DNA of 64,000 nucleotides from NCBI RefSeq assembly GCF_029852145.1, contig NC_079976.1, positions 22,648,924-22,712,923 on the forward strand, written 5' to 3'. Within the stretch, counting starts at the first letter, position 1. Every line of letters begins with the position of its first letter. The position numbers and the translations under genes are program-made. Source of the DNA: Microplitis mediator. Taxonomy: Eukaryota; Arthropoda; Insecta; Hymenoptera; Braconidae. Positions 23,101 through 34,216 of this stretch are shown one piece after another. Below the pieces are notes generated by a model. It was not told the DNA's origin and ran no database searches. It saw nothing but the letters and a program-made list of their open reading frames with translations.

Positions 23101-26100
23101 AGAATAATTAAAGTATTAATTTATTTAAAGAAAATAAATACGATCGTCTTTTTTCCCGCGTAATTTAAATGTAATCCGAATGATATAGATAAATTTATTT
23201 ATCTCAATACTTGGGAATTAAAAAGTGTTTAAACTATGGAAAGGCACATATTCAAGTCGAGACCTATCTAATGATACCAATTTAAATAACATTAACTAAT
23301 TCTATCATATAGATATGACGGGAACAAAATTTTCCTTATTCTCTTAATAATGTCGATGATAATTATCTGTCAGATAAATAATAGTTTTGTCATTTTTTAT
23401 CTGTACATAATCTGAAAATTTTAAATATAAAAACAAGAGTCAGATTTTAGATAAGTATAAAAAAAAAAAAAAAATACAAAAAGCGCTTCCATACGAAATT
23501 AAGAACAAGACATTTTTAAATTGTGAAATTGTTTACTTTAGAATAATTTCATTTAAAAATTTAACAGTCAAATTTTTTTAAGTTAAATAAAAATTAATTT
23601 ATTCATTAAAGCGATTCTTAGACACTGCCCACACTCCACTTGTTTAAAATATTCAATGACCTAGAACTGTCATAATCGTATTGAAATTTTATTAATTAAT
23701 AAAAAAAATAAAATATAACATTAATTGAATAAAAAAAACGCATTGCAATTTCGCTGAGATATAGATTTCAAAAAAATTACAGTTGTAATAATTTTTGTCA
23801 AGATTATAGTTTGAAATTTTAAATTTATTTAAAAAAATTTTTTGCATATAATTTAAAACAACTAGAAGTAATTATTTTAAACATTTGTATCCTGTCGGAA
23901 TTTTAGCAACATTGAATATTTTAAAAATGTGCACTAAGAGAAAAAAATTATATTCATGTGATTATTTTTCTTGTTTCCATAAATACTCCAAATAATTAAT
24001 GTTTTTATAAAATTAAATTGATAGTTATTATCTATATTATTAATAGAATAAGGAAAATTTTGTTCCCGCCATATCTATATGATAGAATTAGTTAATGTTA
24101 TTGAAATTACCCGGGAAAAAATGATTTTGCCTAATCATATATGATTATATATGTTCATATATATGATCATATATGATTATATATAATCATATATGAAGTT
24201 ATATATAATCATGCATGATTATATATGGGGTCATATATAATTATATATGACCCCATACATAATTAGATCTGATCATACCTGGCTGTTATAAGCCCATATA
24301 TAAGTCTATATATAATCAGATCTGATTATATATAAGTCTATATATAATTAGATCTGATTATATATAAGTCTATGTATAATTAGATATGATCATACCTGGC
24401 TGTTATGACCCCATATATAATCATACATAAGTCCATATATGATCAGATCTATTTATATATAAGTCTATATATAGTTAGATCTGATCATACCTGGCTGTTA
24501 TGACCCCATATATAATCATGTACAAGTCTATATATGATCAGGTCTGATCATATATGAGTCTATATATAATTAGATATAATCATACCTAGCTGTTATAACC
24601 CCATATATGATCATATATAAGTCTATACATGATTAGATCTGATCAGACATGATTGATACAAACCCATATATAATTAGATATAGGCCTATATATAATTAGA
24701 TATAGGCCTATATATAATTAGATCTGATCAGACGTGACTGATATAAACCTATTGGTATCATTAGATAGGTCTTGACTTGAATTTGTGACTTTTCATACTT
24801 TAAACTCTTTTTAATTACCAAGTATTGAGATAAATAGATTTATATAGGTTAGACTGGGCTAAAAAAATTGACTATTTTTTTTCTTAGTTATATCGAGAAT
24901 ATTATTCAGAATGACAAAAAAAAAAAATTTCATGAAAGTTTGAGCCCTTAATATTAATTTTAAGAGGTCTATCATCGCTATTTTTAATTTTAATTCATAA
25001 TTTTTTTACAGATTTTCGAAGGAAATTTAATGCTCTACAAAAAAGGTCTTCTAACATTTTTTTCTAAATTCACTCCTTCGAAAGTTATTCAAGATTGAAT
25101 TTGAGTCAAAACGATTTCCATAACGTGAATAACTTTCGAAGGAGTGAATTTAGCAAAAAATGTTAAGAGACCTTTTTTGTAGAGCATTAAATTTCCTTCG
25201 AAAATCTGTAAAAAAATTATGAATTAAAATTAAAAATAGCGATGATAGACCTCTTAAAATTAATATTAAGGGCTCAAACTTTCATGAAATTTTTTTTTTT
25301 GTCATTCTGAATAATATTCTCGATATAACTAAGAAAAAAAAAATAGTCAATTTTTTTGGCCCAGTCTAATCTATATCATTCGAATTACATTTAAATTACG
25401 CGGGAAAAAAGACGATCGTATTTATTTTCTTTAAATAAATTAATACTTTAATTATTCTGTAACTAAATATGACTGAATGTCACTGAATTTATAGCTATAT
25501 TATTTATATCGCGTTACTTATTCGAAATTGACAGATTTTTCTACTCCCTTTTGGTTTTTGGAAGCTTCTCAAAGCCAAAAAAGTGTGGATAGAAAAAAAA
25601 AGGATTCATTGACACAAAAAATCTTTACTCGCCTAAAGAAAATTTTTACTTACCCCAATAAATTTTTTGCATTGTGAATTGAAAACAAAATTTATTTAGA
25701 ACTAGAAAAAATTACTTGACGCAAGGAATTATTTCTTGACCAAAAAAATCTTTTCTCTCCAAGACAATTTTTGTATTTAATTGATAATGCATAAAATTTC
25801 TTGGTGCAAATTAAAATTTTTTGCGGCAAGTAATCCTTTTTTTCTGCGTATTTTATAAATTTAGTAGTGATATTTACGCAGTCACGTAGTGACTGCAGGT
25901 TGCTCATAATTCTTAATTTAAAACAAATAAAAAATACACAAAAAAAAAAGGATTTCTTGAGTCAAAAAATTTTTAATTGCATCAAAAAAACTTTTGCATT
26001 ATGAAATGAAAACAAAAATTGTTTGTGGCAAGAAAAATTTTTTTAGCACAAGAATTTATGGTAATTATATAGAAGTAGGGCTGCCTACATTTTTTGGGAT

Positions 26101-29100
26101 AAAAAAAAAAGTATTTGAGATACGGACTCCGTTTTGGTGCCATTTTTTTCAGCTTTTCGGCGGATTTATGAGAGTGTACTGACATTTATCCAAAAAACTT
26201 GGATGACATATTTTTTTTTCACTTTTCGATTGAAAATTTTGTAGTTTTTTTAGTTTTTCAATGATTTTTTATCGCAATTACCAAATTTATTTTTACCCCA
26301 AGAAAATTTTTTTTGTAAATTCATAATGCAAAATATTCTTGGAGCAAAAAAAAATTGTTTGTCTCAAGAAATTATTTTTTTCTGTGTAATTATAAAAATA
26401 AAAGCCATACAAAACCCAAACGAAAGCGTTGAATCACTTCTATATTTAATTTACAACAAAAAAAGACCAAGATAAAAATAACTCCAACTCACCTAATTTA
26501 TTATTAGGAATCTTCCTGGTAATAGACGCGACACTATTCAATTTCATAGCTTTGGTTGTTCTCACAAGTTGTTTAATACTACTTGAAACAATTTTCTTAT
26601 TGCTCTCATGGTCTGCGTGCATCGTACCCGACTTTCCAATTCCTTTAATTCCCTTTACTACAGTAACTGAAGTAGTGCCAATATTACAAGGTTTACTTTT
26701 CAAAATTCCCTGAGGTTGATTCAATTTACCGTCACTCGTTTCATTTTTTAAAATACCAGCGCTCAAATCTTTCTTGTCTCTGTCGCCTAGACGATTGAAT
26801 ACACTCGAGTTACGTTTGACTACATCATTACCAATACCGGTAACATTAAAAGTCGGACTTGAATTACTGTCAATTAAATTTGTCGTACTCGTTACCGAAC
26901 TGTCACCCAGTCTATCAAAAACAGTTCGCTTTTGATCAATTAATTTCTTTTTACTTGACAATTCCTGAGGTTTTATGCTTCCGGTCCTGCTCATAACGAC
27001 TTTGTAATTTATTTTACTGTCGTCACTCTTTAATCGTTTGTTTATTTTTAAATTAATCTCATCATCATCACTCTCGTCATCATTATCACTGTCAATAGTT
27101 TTTGTTTCCGTTAATTTACGTTTTTTTGACGGTAAATCTGCTTTGACAATCGACCCGACTCTTGTATTCCCACCAGCTTTTTTTTTCAAAGTCACCGCAA
27201 TATTTGACTTTGATTTTAAATTATTTTTACTAATCACTTGGGATTTTGTTTTATTGTCTATTACTTTAGTGACGTTTGTTATTTTTGACGGGAGTTTTTT
27301 CGTGACTACTGACTTTGTTGGATTCATTTTTACTGACTTATTATTATTGTTATTAATGCTACTGTTTATTGACAATGTTGGCTCAGCTGTATCAACTAAA
27401 AAACGTTCGCAAGTCATTTCTTCGCTTACTTTTTTAGCATAACGTAATATTGCAATCATGTCACCCATTAGTGTGATTCCCATTTCTTTTAAACTCGGCT
27501 TGTCTAAATCTGGTAACATGTCGGGTTTTATTCGATTATTGGAAAATACTACTGCGTGTTTTGTTGCTACGTCCAGTGGAAAACCAGCAGCAGTGAAAAA
27601 TTTAACCCAATATGCTGGAAAAATATAAGAAAATTATTAATTATTAAATTAATTACAGGTATTTATTTATGAGACTGAAGTTAGCAGACAATTAAAAATT
27701 TTTGGATTTTTTTTTTACAATTAAATTTGAAGAAAAAAAAAAAACTAAAAATATGCACACGTAGAAAATTTAAAAAACTATAGGTGCAATTTTTTCAAAT
27801 ATTTTTTTTCTTCTGGTTTGTCGTCTAAATAAAAAATCAAAAAATTATTAGACGTCTGCTAACTTTTGATTTTTTTATGATTCTGAAGTTAGCAGACATT
27901 TAAAAATTTTTGAATTTTCGTATTTTAATAAATCAATTGTAAAAAAATAAAATAAAAATATGCACATGTAGAAAATTTAAAAAACTACAGGTGCAATTTT
28001 TTCAAATATTTTTTTTTTAATGTTTTATCGTCTAAAAAAAAATCCAAAAATTATTAGACGTCTGCTAACTTCAGTATCATTTTTTTTTAAACGATAAAAC
28101 ATTAAAAAAAAAATATTTGAAAAAATTGCGCCTGTAGTTTTTTTATATTATTTTTTTGCAATTAATTTATTGGAAAACGAAAATTCAAAAATTTTTAAAT
28201 GTCTGCTGACTTCAGGATCATATTTATTTTATGAGTGAATTTAGCAGACAGATGAATATAAAATTATAAATAAATAGAGTGAATAATAAAAAAAAAAATA
28301 TTTTTAAAAAATGCACTTAGTAATTTTTGAATTTTTTAAATGCGCATTTTTTTAAATTTTTATTTTATTAATTATTTACTCTATTTATTTATAGTTTTAT
28401 ATTCGCACTCATTTTATTTCAAACTTTTTTTTATACTGAAGTTAGTAGACAATTCAAAATTTTTGGATTTTTTTTTTACAATTAAATTTGAAGAAAAAAA
28501 AAAAATAAAAATATGCACACGTAGAAAATTTAAAAAACTATAGGTGCAATTTTTTCAAATATTTTTTTTCTTCTGGTTTGTCGTCTAAAAAAAAAATCAA
28601 AAAATTATTAGACGTCTGCTAACTTTTGATTTTTTTTTAGACGATAAAACATTAAAAAAAAATATTTGAAAAAATTGCACCTGTAGTTTTTAAAATTTTT
28701 TACATGTGCAAATTTTTATATTTTTTTTTTTTGCAATTAATTTATTGAAAAACGAGAATTCAAAAATTTTTAAATGTCTGCTAACTTTAGGATCATATTT
28801 ATTTTATGAGTGAATTTAGCAGACGAATATAAAACTATAAATAGAGTAAATAATAAAAAAAAAAATTTTTTTTAAAAATGCACTTAGTAATTTTTGAATT
28901 TTTTAAATGCGCATTTTTTAAAAATTTTATTTTTTATTAATTAATTACTTTATTTATTTATAGTTTTATATTCGCACTCATTTTATTTCAAACTTTTTTT
29001 TATACTGGAGTTAACTGACGTCTAATAATTTTTGAATTTTTTTAAAAACAAATTGGAAAAATTGCACTTAGAGTTTTTTTAATGTTCTACGTGTATATTT

Positions 29101-29225
29101 TTAGTTTTTTTTTTTTTTGGAATTGATTTAAAGAAAAAAAATCCGAAAATTTTTAATTGTCTGCTAACGTAATACTAAATTTTTAAAAAAATATTTAAAT
29201 ACTTACATGACAGTGAAGATGCCAT
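19984..29225 (-). CDS. C19orf47 homologue, SAM-domain nuclear protein (3 exons)
   Basis: Exons at 29225-29207, 27614-26493 and 20114-19984 join in perfect phase into 423 codons. Residues 8-70 form the SAM-like domain of the C19orf47 family (YWVKFFTAAGFPLDVATKH, NNRIKPDMLPDLDKPSLKEM, GDMIAILRYAKK). The middle is disordered and basic with a likely nuclear signal SKKRK near 169-173 and an acidic run DSDNDDESDDDE. The family's short motif V-F-x-R-L-G occurs three times: VFDRLG (238-243), VFNRLG (278-283) and VFSRLG at the extreme C-terminus (417-422). That third copy is what confirms the distant last exon. The molecular function is unknown; nuclear or RNA-related roles are inference. Intron 1 (1.6 kb) and intron 2 (6.4 kb) are packed with inverted-repeat elements. 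Confidence 0.88.
20194..21980. mobile_element. Word-island element F in intron 2
   Basis: The left end CCCTGATTTAAAATATTCAT and the inverse right end CCTTTGATTAAAAATATTCA match imperfectly. The left arm (20215-20640) repeats TTGAAAAGGATTGAAAA and TTCAATTCTTTTCAATCC words. A second inverted-repeat element lies within it. Confidence 0.5.
20655..21923. mobile_element. Inverted-repeat element nested in element F
   Basis: Arms of about 70 bp: GCAAGATCACGTCAAGTGGA followed by CCCCCCATTTGCCACTTGGT at the left, and their inverses at 21855-21923. The interior has an unusually GC-rich patch at 21117-21185 (CGCGCGCCGGTCGCTGAGCG). No coding signal was found. Confidence 0.65.
22112..22375 (-). pseudogene. 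Tail of a non-LTR retrotransposon reverse transcriptase
   Basis: The minus strand reads about 87 codons: RQITDLIFFYKIINGLIDSP, later PYNRIANELKSDIDFFGGSL, then SVFHSNIKNLRNN and stop. This is the conserved C-terminal end seen in Jockey/CR1-type ORF2 proteins (DL-x-F-x-YKLLNG ... LSSFK). An in-frame stop precedes it, and no RT catalytic block is nearby, so it is a 5'-truncated dead copy in intron 2 of the C19orf47-like gene, in the same orientation as the gene. Confidence 0.65.
22397..22590. repeat. CATAGAAAAAAAA MITE, diverged copy
   Basis: TTTTCTTGGCGCCAGAAAT, TAGCCCCAAGGAAATTT and TTTCTAAGAGCAAG are the TTCTTG/CAAGAA words of the CACAGAAAAAAAGG family. The ends are degraded. Confidence 0.4.
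24113..24750. repeat. ATATATGATCATATAT word island
   Basis: A 640-bp stretch is composed of TATATGATTATATATAATCA, TCATACCTGGCTGTTATGAC, TAGATCTGATCATAC and TAAGTCTATATATAATTAGA words in irregular order. It begins CCCGGGAAAAAATGA, like the CCC ends of other word islands, and lies exactly where the left arm of the 3.25-kb palindrome has no counterpart. No clear inverse right end. Confidence 0.5.
24852..25366. mobile_element. Foldback element TA-GACTGGGC
   Basis: The ends TA|GACTGGGC and GCCCAGTC|TA are perfect inverses. The two 240-bp arms are almost perfect inverses of each other, meeting at about 25109-25115 around a central stem (AGTCAAAACGATTTCC). Absence of the same sequence from the other arm of the surrounding palindrome shows it inserted after the palindrome formed. 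Confidence 0.82.
25937..26386. mobile_element. CACA(G)AAAAAAAGGAT MITE, copy in intron 2
   Basis: Left end CACAAAAAAAAAGGATTTCT and right end ATTATTTTTTTCTGTG, each bordered by TA. The interior has TTCTTG/CAAGAA words interrupted by a different sequence at about 26065-26275, probably another insertion. Confidence 0.55.
26493..27614 (-). CDS. C19orf47 homologue, exon 2
   Basis: Acceptor TTTTTCCAG|CATATTGG and donor AAATTAG|GTGAGT. It carries most of the SAM-like domain, the basic/acidic middle and the first two V-F-x-R-L-G motifs. The open frame continues past the donor to a stop at 26446, but that tail (ELELFLSWSFFVVN) is intron. Confidence 0.9.
27660..29175. repeat. Cluster of TAGCAGAC units in intron 1
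   Basis: At least six inverted-repeat units of 150-210 bp lie side by side, starting near 27668, 27882, 28082, 28228, 28432 and 28808. They share ACTGAAGTTAGCAGACAATT or GAATTTAGCAGACAGATGAA ends and TGCACATGTAGAAAATTT centres. Two 380-bp blocks (27700-28080 and 28470-28800) are near-repeats of one another, so part of the cluster has duplicated. Confidence 0.6.
29207..29225 (-). CDS. C19orf47 homologue, exon 1
   Basis: Nineteen coding bases: ATG GCA TCT TCA CTG TCA T, then donor GTAAGT. With the CA of exon 2 they complete a Ser codon, giving MASSLSS before YWVKFF. The phase fit and consensus donor support it despite its size. Confidence 0.75.
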
Positions 29226-29967
29226 TTTTTAATATTTTACTTTTAATATTTATGTTTTTTTGTTTACTCCTGTATTTTTTTAATACTTATTTTTAGAAAT
29301 TGCTGGTTATTTAAAATATTTTGTTTTAAACTCAATAAAACTTTTAATATTTTTCGAAATTTTAAATTCTTGTATCTTTAATTAATATTTTAAAATAATT
29401 TAATTATTTTTAAACTATAAAATAAGAGGTAATGAGCCCAACTTTTGTTAGGTTAAAAATTTATGATAAATTTTTACGGTAAAATTATATACTGTAGCGC
29501 AGGGTTCGTTTCTATTTATGTCGTAGTCGGTTGAAAACTTGACGGAATAAAAAATTGGCTCTGAAGTTACCGACATCTGATATTTTTTAAAAACATTTTT
29601 TGGGAATTGAAAAAATAGTCGTTTATTTTTTCGAAATTCCAACAGTTATTTTTTAGTTTTTTAAAAAAATAATTGTCCGTTATAACCCTAGCGAATTTTT
29701 TTATACCGAAAATTTAAGTTTCTTTTGGGTTCATTTCCGGTATAGTAGAAATTGATAAATATTTCGGTATGTTTTAAGAATTATACCCAATTTATACACA
29801 GATTATACTCAAATTGTCTCATGTTTTGAGTATGGTTTTGAATTTTTCATACTCAAATTATACCGAAATCAGAGAGGTTGAGGACAATTTCTTTCTATAT
29901 AAGTCTTTACCTGGGAAAAAAGAAAAATGTTTCTTTGAAGTTTTGAAGTAAATAAATTTATTGAATA
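29226..29967. other. 5' flank of the C19orf47-like gene
   Basis: AT-rich. From about 29680 to 29915 it contains repeated TATACC/GGTATA words (TTTTTATACCGAAAATT, TTCCGGTATAGTAGAAATTG, TTATACCCAATTTATAC), a further short word island beginning CCCTAGCGAATTT. No exon was recognised in the 64-codon frame at 29448-29642. Confidence 0.35.
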
Positions 29968-30641
29968 GGGGAGGGTGGGGCAGAGCGGCCCCCCTAAGCC
30001 AATTATTATTTTTTGTGGCTTCCAACCATAAGATCACTTTACTTTTGTCCTATTTCGAACAAATTTATGGACATTTTGCCAAAATTCTGAAAAAAATTTT
30101 TTTTTTTGTGGGGCAGAGCGGCCCCCCTTCAAAAAGTGATAAAAAAAAATTTTTTTTTCGCTTTTTTTTTTTTTTTTAATTGTTTTCATCATTAAGAATG
30201 TATTTCTTTCTCTTGACAACTATTTTTGGTTTTATATTACTCGAAAAAAATTTTTTAAAGCATAAAAAATCGTTCACTCTCGATTACCTTAATTACTAAT
30301 TGTTATTTAATAAAAAAAAAATCAATTCTATAATTTTACTTTATTTCAAAAATTTATCAACTAAAAAAAAAATTTAATTTTTATAAATTTTTAGTGACCA
30401 AATTTGCCTCTTACATAGAGAAACGGCCGAAAAATATGAAAAAATAATTTTTTCGGAAGTTTCGGCTGGTCCATTTTGCCCCAGGTGTTATGCGTAGGGC
30501 TAGAAATGTGGAATTATAATAATTTTTTTTTAATTTGACGATGAAAATATGAAAAAATCACTTTTTCAAAATTTTGGGCTTGTCCATTTTGCCCCAAATG
30601 TCATGCGTAGGGGTAAAAATGCGCAAATGCGCAAATTTCGA
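29968..30641. mobile_element. GC-ended MITE, right-truncated copy
   Basis: Begins TA|GGGGAGGGTGGGGCAGAGCG and follows the complete copy at 44679 closely to about 30640 (TGCGTAGGGGTAAAAATGCG), where the right terminal repeat is missing. Confidence 0.75.
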
Positions 30642-30900
30642 TTTTTAATTCTTATTCCTAAAATTAGCCGAGATCTGACCTTTGTTAATTAAAAAATCTG
30701 GAAATCGGTTGACCCTGCGAGACAGTCGAAAAACTCTAAAAAAGTCTTTAGAACTTTAAAACTGAGTTTTTCAGAGGAAATTCCGAAAAATTTCGACCAG
30801 GGATGGCTTGCTCAAGATCTGTTCGAGACGCGAAATTGACCTTATGAGTCTTGAGTAGATCTTGAGCAATCCATGCGTAAGTACCTAATGTAAGTTACTG
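30642..30900. other. No gene seen
   Basis: Unique-looking sequence with an inverted pair CTTGCTCAAGATCTG / TCTTGAGCAATCC. Nothing coding. Confidence 0.3.
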
Positions 30901-30980
30901 CCCTGATTAGAAAACACGATTCGATGAGGATTAAATTTTTTATCGTTTTTAATCCTCACGAATCGAAATTTCTAATCAGA
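30901..30980. repeat. 80-bp hairpin with CCCTGATTAGAAA ends
   Basis: CTGATTAGAAA...CGATTCG(A)TGAGGATTAAA is answered by TTTAATCCTCACGAATCG...TTTCTAATCAG. It is the smallest member of the CCC-ended group seen here and abuts the first satellite unit. Confidence 0.55.
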
Positions 30981-31734
30981 AATGAGTCACCGGTTTTGCA
31001 ACAACTTCAACTTTAATTGTTTTTTTTTTAAAGCTCACGATTTACATATTTTTTTTTAAAATTTATCTTTTGTGTCGTAAACTTTTACATATTTATTGGA
31101 ATATAAAATTTTTTACAAAATTATCAGTCATAAAAAAAGTAAATTTTTTTATTTAAAAAAAAAAATCTAATCTTTATGTGAAGTAGGTTGGAAAAATATC
31201 ACGGGTTCAAAAATTTATATGACAATTTTTTTCATCAGAATGGCACCCAAATTTTTTGACGGATCGTAGGGAAACGGTATAATTTATTCTTGGAGTAATT
31301 TTTAGCTTGATTAGGCTAAAGTACATATATGTGATTATTAAAAAAAAAAGTTGAAATTGATAGATAAAAATGAGTCACTTGTTTTGCAGTAACCAACTTT
31401 AATTGTTTTTTTTAAAGCTCACGATTTACATATTTTTTTTTTTAATTTATCTTTTGTGTCTTAAATTTTTACATATTTATTGGAATATAAAATTTTTTAC
31501 GAAATTATCAGTCATAAAATAAGTAGATTTTTTTATTTAAAAAAAAAATCTAATCTTTATGTGAAGTAGGTTGGAAAAATACCACGGGTTCAAAAATTTA
31601 TATGACAATTTTCTTCATTAGAATGGCCCCCGCAAATTTTTTGATGAATCGCAAGGAAACGATACAATTTATTCTTGAAGTAATTTTTAGCTTGATTAGG
31701 CTAAAATACATATATGTGATTATTAAAAAAAAAA

Positions 31735-32530
31735 TCTATCGGTTGACCTTGCGGGCCAGCCCTAAAACTTCCCGCTGTTTTCAAACTCCTTGAGCTCGTA
31801 AACATTGTTGTGAATACATTTTCAAGCTCTTCGAGCTCGAAAATACGTTTGTATTCCATAGTTTTCGAATAAACCGTTCTTTACTATTTCTTTCTCCCAC
31901 GATATCCGGCGAACGAATTAACCGATTGAGACGGTTGAGGTGGCAATCGAAAGCTTTTATCGAGTTCTAGAGCTGAGTAGATTTTTGAATTGATCAATTC
32001 AATAGTTTCCGAAATATTCACGAAAAACAAAAAAAAAAAGATTTTTTTTCATTCTTTCGTCGACAATATCTATCGAACGGATTATCCTATTAAGACGGTT
32101 GATGTTGCAATTGGCGCGTTTTATTGAGGTCTAGAACTGATAAAATTTTGGGAATGATTGGCTTAGTCGTTTCGACGATATTTGCAAAAAACCGTTTTGT
32201 ACTGTTTCTTTCGTCGACGATATCTTTCGAACGGATTATCTGATTGAGACGTTCTTGGTGGCAATCGAAAGCATTTTTCGAGTTCTAGAGCTGATTAGAT
32301 TCTAGAATTGATTGATCCGACAGTTTTCACAATATCCAAAAAAAACGCAAAAAAAATTTTTTTTTTTTTTCGTATTTCTTAAATATCTCAGAGTTTATTT
32401 GACTAAATGGTCTAAAAGTTTTTGAAAATGTAAGTTTAGAAGATATCTTTCGAATGCCGCAAGAACCATCTAAATCGGTTCATTCATCAAAAAGATATGA
32501 GAGGTTTACATCCACACACACACACACACA

Positions 32531-32604
<74 letters not shown>

Positions 32605-32765
32605 TACATACATACATACAGACATCGCTCTGAAAATGTCAGAATAGCATCCTAGGACCTTCAAATGTCGACATATGATAAAAACTCGGTTTTTGAAAAT
32701 CGGGATGAAACCAATAACTTCCCGAATTTTTTGAAAATCGTCGATTTTCTCAGCGGGAAGTTAAA
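31735..32765 (-). mobile_element. AACTTCCCGC-family element inside the satellite
   Basis: Reading on the minus strand it starts TTAACTTCCCGCTGAGAAAA, carries the CTAGGATGCTATTCTGAC phrase and a long GT tract, and ends GGGAAGTTTTAGGGCTGGCC then GCAAGGTCAACCGATAGAT. Comparison with satellite unit 1 defines both borders within an A run. Confidence 0.65.
32513..32617. repeat. (CA)n-(CATA)n microsatellite
   Basis: About 40 CA units followed by five ACAT units, part of the AACTTCCCGC-family element, which carries such a tract at this place in every copy. Confidence 0.9.
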
Positions 32766-32799
32766 AAAGTTGAAATTGATAGATAAAAATGAGTCACCG

Positions 32800-33895
32800 C
32801 ACTGATAGAAGGATTTTTTTGTATTTAAAAAGATTTGTTAATATTAAATAAATAATTTATTAGAGGATAGGTCCTTAACAAATATTTATTAACAGTTAAT
32901 AAATCATTTATTAGCAGCGATTTTTTTGTGCTAACCAAATATTTATTACTATTTAACAAATGATTTATTAACATATAAAAAATGATTTATTAATATTTAA
33001 TAAATCATTTATTAGTATTTACACACTGGATTATTAATATTTAAAAAATTCCTCTTATTATTTTTAGAAAAGTTTTACATTAATTTTCTCGTGATGGGAA
33101 ATCTGTAAATAAAATAAAATTATTTATCAATAATAAAATTATTTGAAATAATTTTTTGAGAATAATGAATTGAATTTAAAAAAATAAATAGTTGTGAAAT
33201 AAAAAAGAAACCTACATATTCATTATATTTTTTATTTAAACGAAGTCGTAAACCAACACTAGGGATTATTTCTTTTTGGGTCTCTTCTCGAGTTTTAGTA
33301 AGGAATTCACCAAGGATTTCGAAGTCAGTTATATGGTTTACTAGAGTGGGAATACAAAAGTAAATTCATAAATTTAGTGTTAATTTTAGAAACGGAATAT
33401 AAAAAATAAAATAGGATGACAAGACAATGAATAGGTTAAGTACTGATGCTACTGAATATACCTTATATATAACTGTCAACTTATTACAAAAAATCGAGTA
33501 TAACTCACTTAAATCCCACGATTGTAGCAAAGCTTCCATTTTATTAATTGTTTTCCACAAAGTATAAAATAATAAGCAACTTATCGTATGAAAATCATGT
33601 ATATGCATATATATTTTTTTACAACTACACGTTAAGTATAGCCATCTATCAACACCGACCACCAACAAAATATTTTTTAACTATTAACAAATCTTATTTG
33701 GTGGAAATAAATATTTTTTTCAATGTATTAAAGCTTCTTAATAGTTACAAAAATTTTGTTCTCATAAAAAATAGATTTTGTTAATACTAACGAATATTGT
33801 TAATAGTAAAAAAATATTTTTTCCACCCAAAAAAATATCTGAAAAAGGTTTTAATAAATTGATTTATTAAATACAAACAAATCCTTCTATCAGTG
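32800..33895. mobile_element. CACTGATAG element with AATAAATCATTTATT words
   Basis: The ends CACTGATAGAAGGATTTTTT and AAATCCTTCTATCAGTG are inverse. The flanks carry a CG duplication (32798-32799 and 33896-33897), and satellite unit 1 shows the single CG empty site at 30990-30991. The arms repeat AATAAATCATTTATTAAC and AAATATTTATTA words. The frames at 33366-33784 are antisense shadows in AT sequence with no domain. Confidence 0.8.
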
Positions 33896-34216
33896 CGGTT
33901 TTGCAACAACTTCAACTTTAATTGTTTTTTTTTAAAGCTCACGATTTACATATTTTTTTTTTAAATTTATCTTTTGTGTCGTAAACTTTTACATATTTAT
34001 TGGAATATAAAATTTTTTACGAAATTATCAGTCATAAAATAAGTAGATTTTTTTATTTAAAAAAAAAATCTAATCTTTATGTGAAGTAGGTTGGAAAAAT
34101 ACCACGGGTTCAAAAATTTATATGACAACTTTTTTCATCAGAATGGCACCCAAATTTTTTGACGAATCTTAACGAAACGATACAATTTATTCTTGGAGTA
34201 ATTTTTAGCTTAATTA

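Larger units (their letters stand above)
22653..25905. repeat. 3.25-kb inverted repeat with nested insertions (intron 2)
   Basis: The outer ends GAGCAACCTGCAGTCACTAC and GTAGTGACTGCAGGTTGCTC are inverse. The left arm (22653 to about 23345) is matched in inverse by segments of the right half, for example TTTGAGAAGTTTCC against GGAAGCTTCTCAAA, ACGATCGTCTTTTTTCCCGC against its inverse near 25393, GACCTATCTAATGATACC against its inverse near 24753, and CGGGAACAAAATTTTCC against its inverse near 24052. The right half is broken by two insertions, a foldback element (24852-25366) and an AT word island (about 24113-24750). Both arms include a CACAGAAAAAAAGG-type unit. Confidence 0.75.
30981..34216. 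repeat. 385-bp tandem satellite, three units with two insertions
   Basis: Units begin AATGAGTCAC(C)GGTTTTGCA and contain AAAGCTCACGATTTACATAT, TTTATGTGAAGTAGGTTGGA and GTTCAAAAATTTATATGACA. Unit 1 is 30981-31369 and unit 2 is 31370 to about 31733. Its end, about 32766-32799, is separated by an AACTTCCCGC-family insertion. Unit 3 is split off by a CACTGATAG element and runs 33896-34216. The intact units give the empty sites for both insertions. Confidence 0.75.

Noticed and set aside
26446..26492. C-terminal tail of the long minus-strand frame as coding
   Set aside because: A consensus GTGAGT donor precedes it, and the phase-matched last exon at 20114-19984 carries the expected VFSRLG ending.
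27038..27442. 134-codon plus-strand frame rich in Ser/Leu/Phe
   Set aside because: It is antisense to the C19orf47-like exon 2 and has no independent support.
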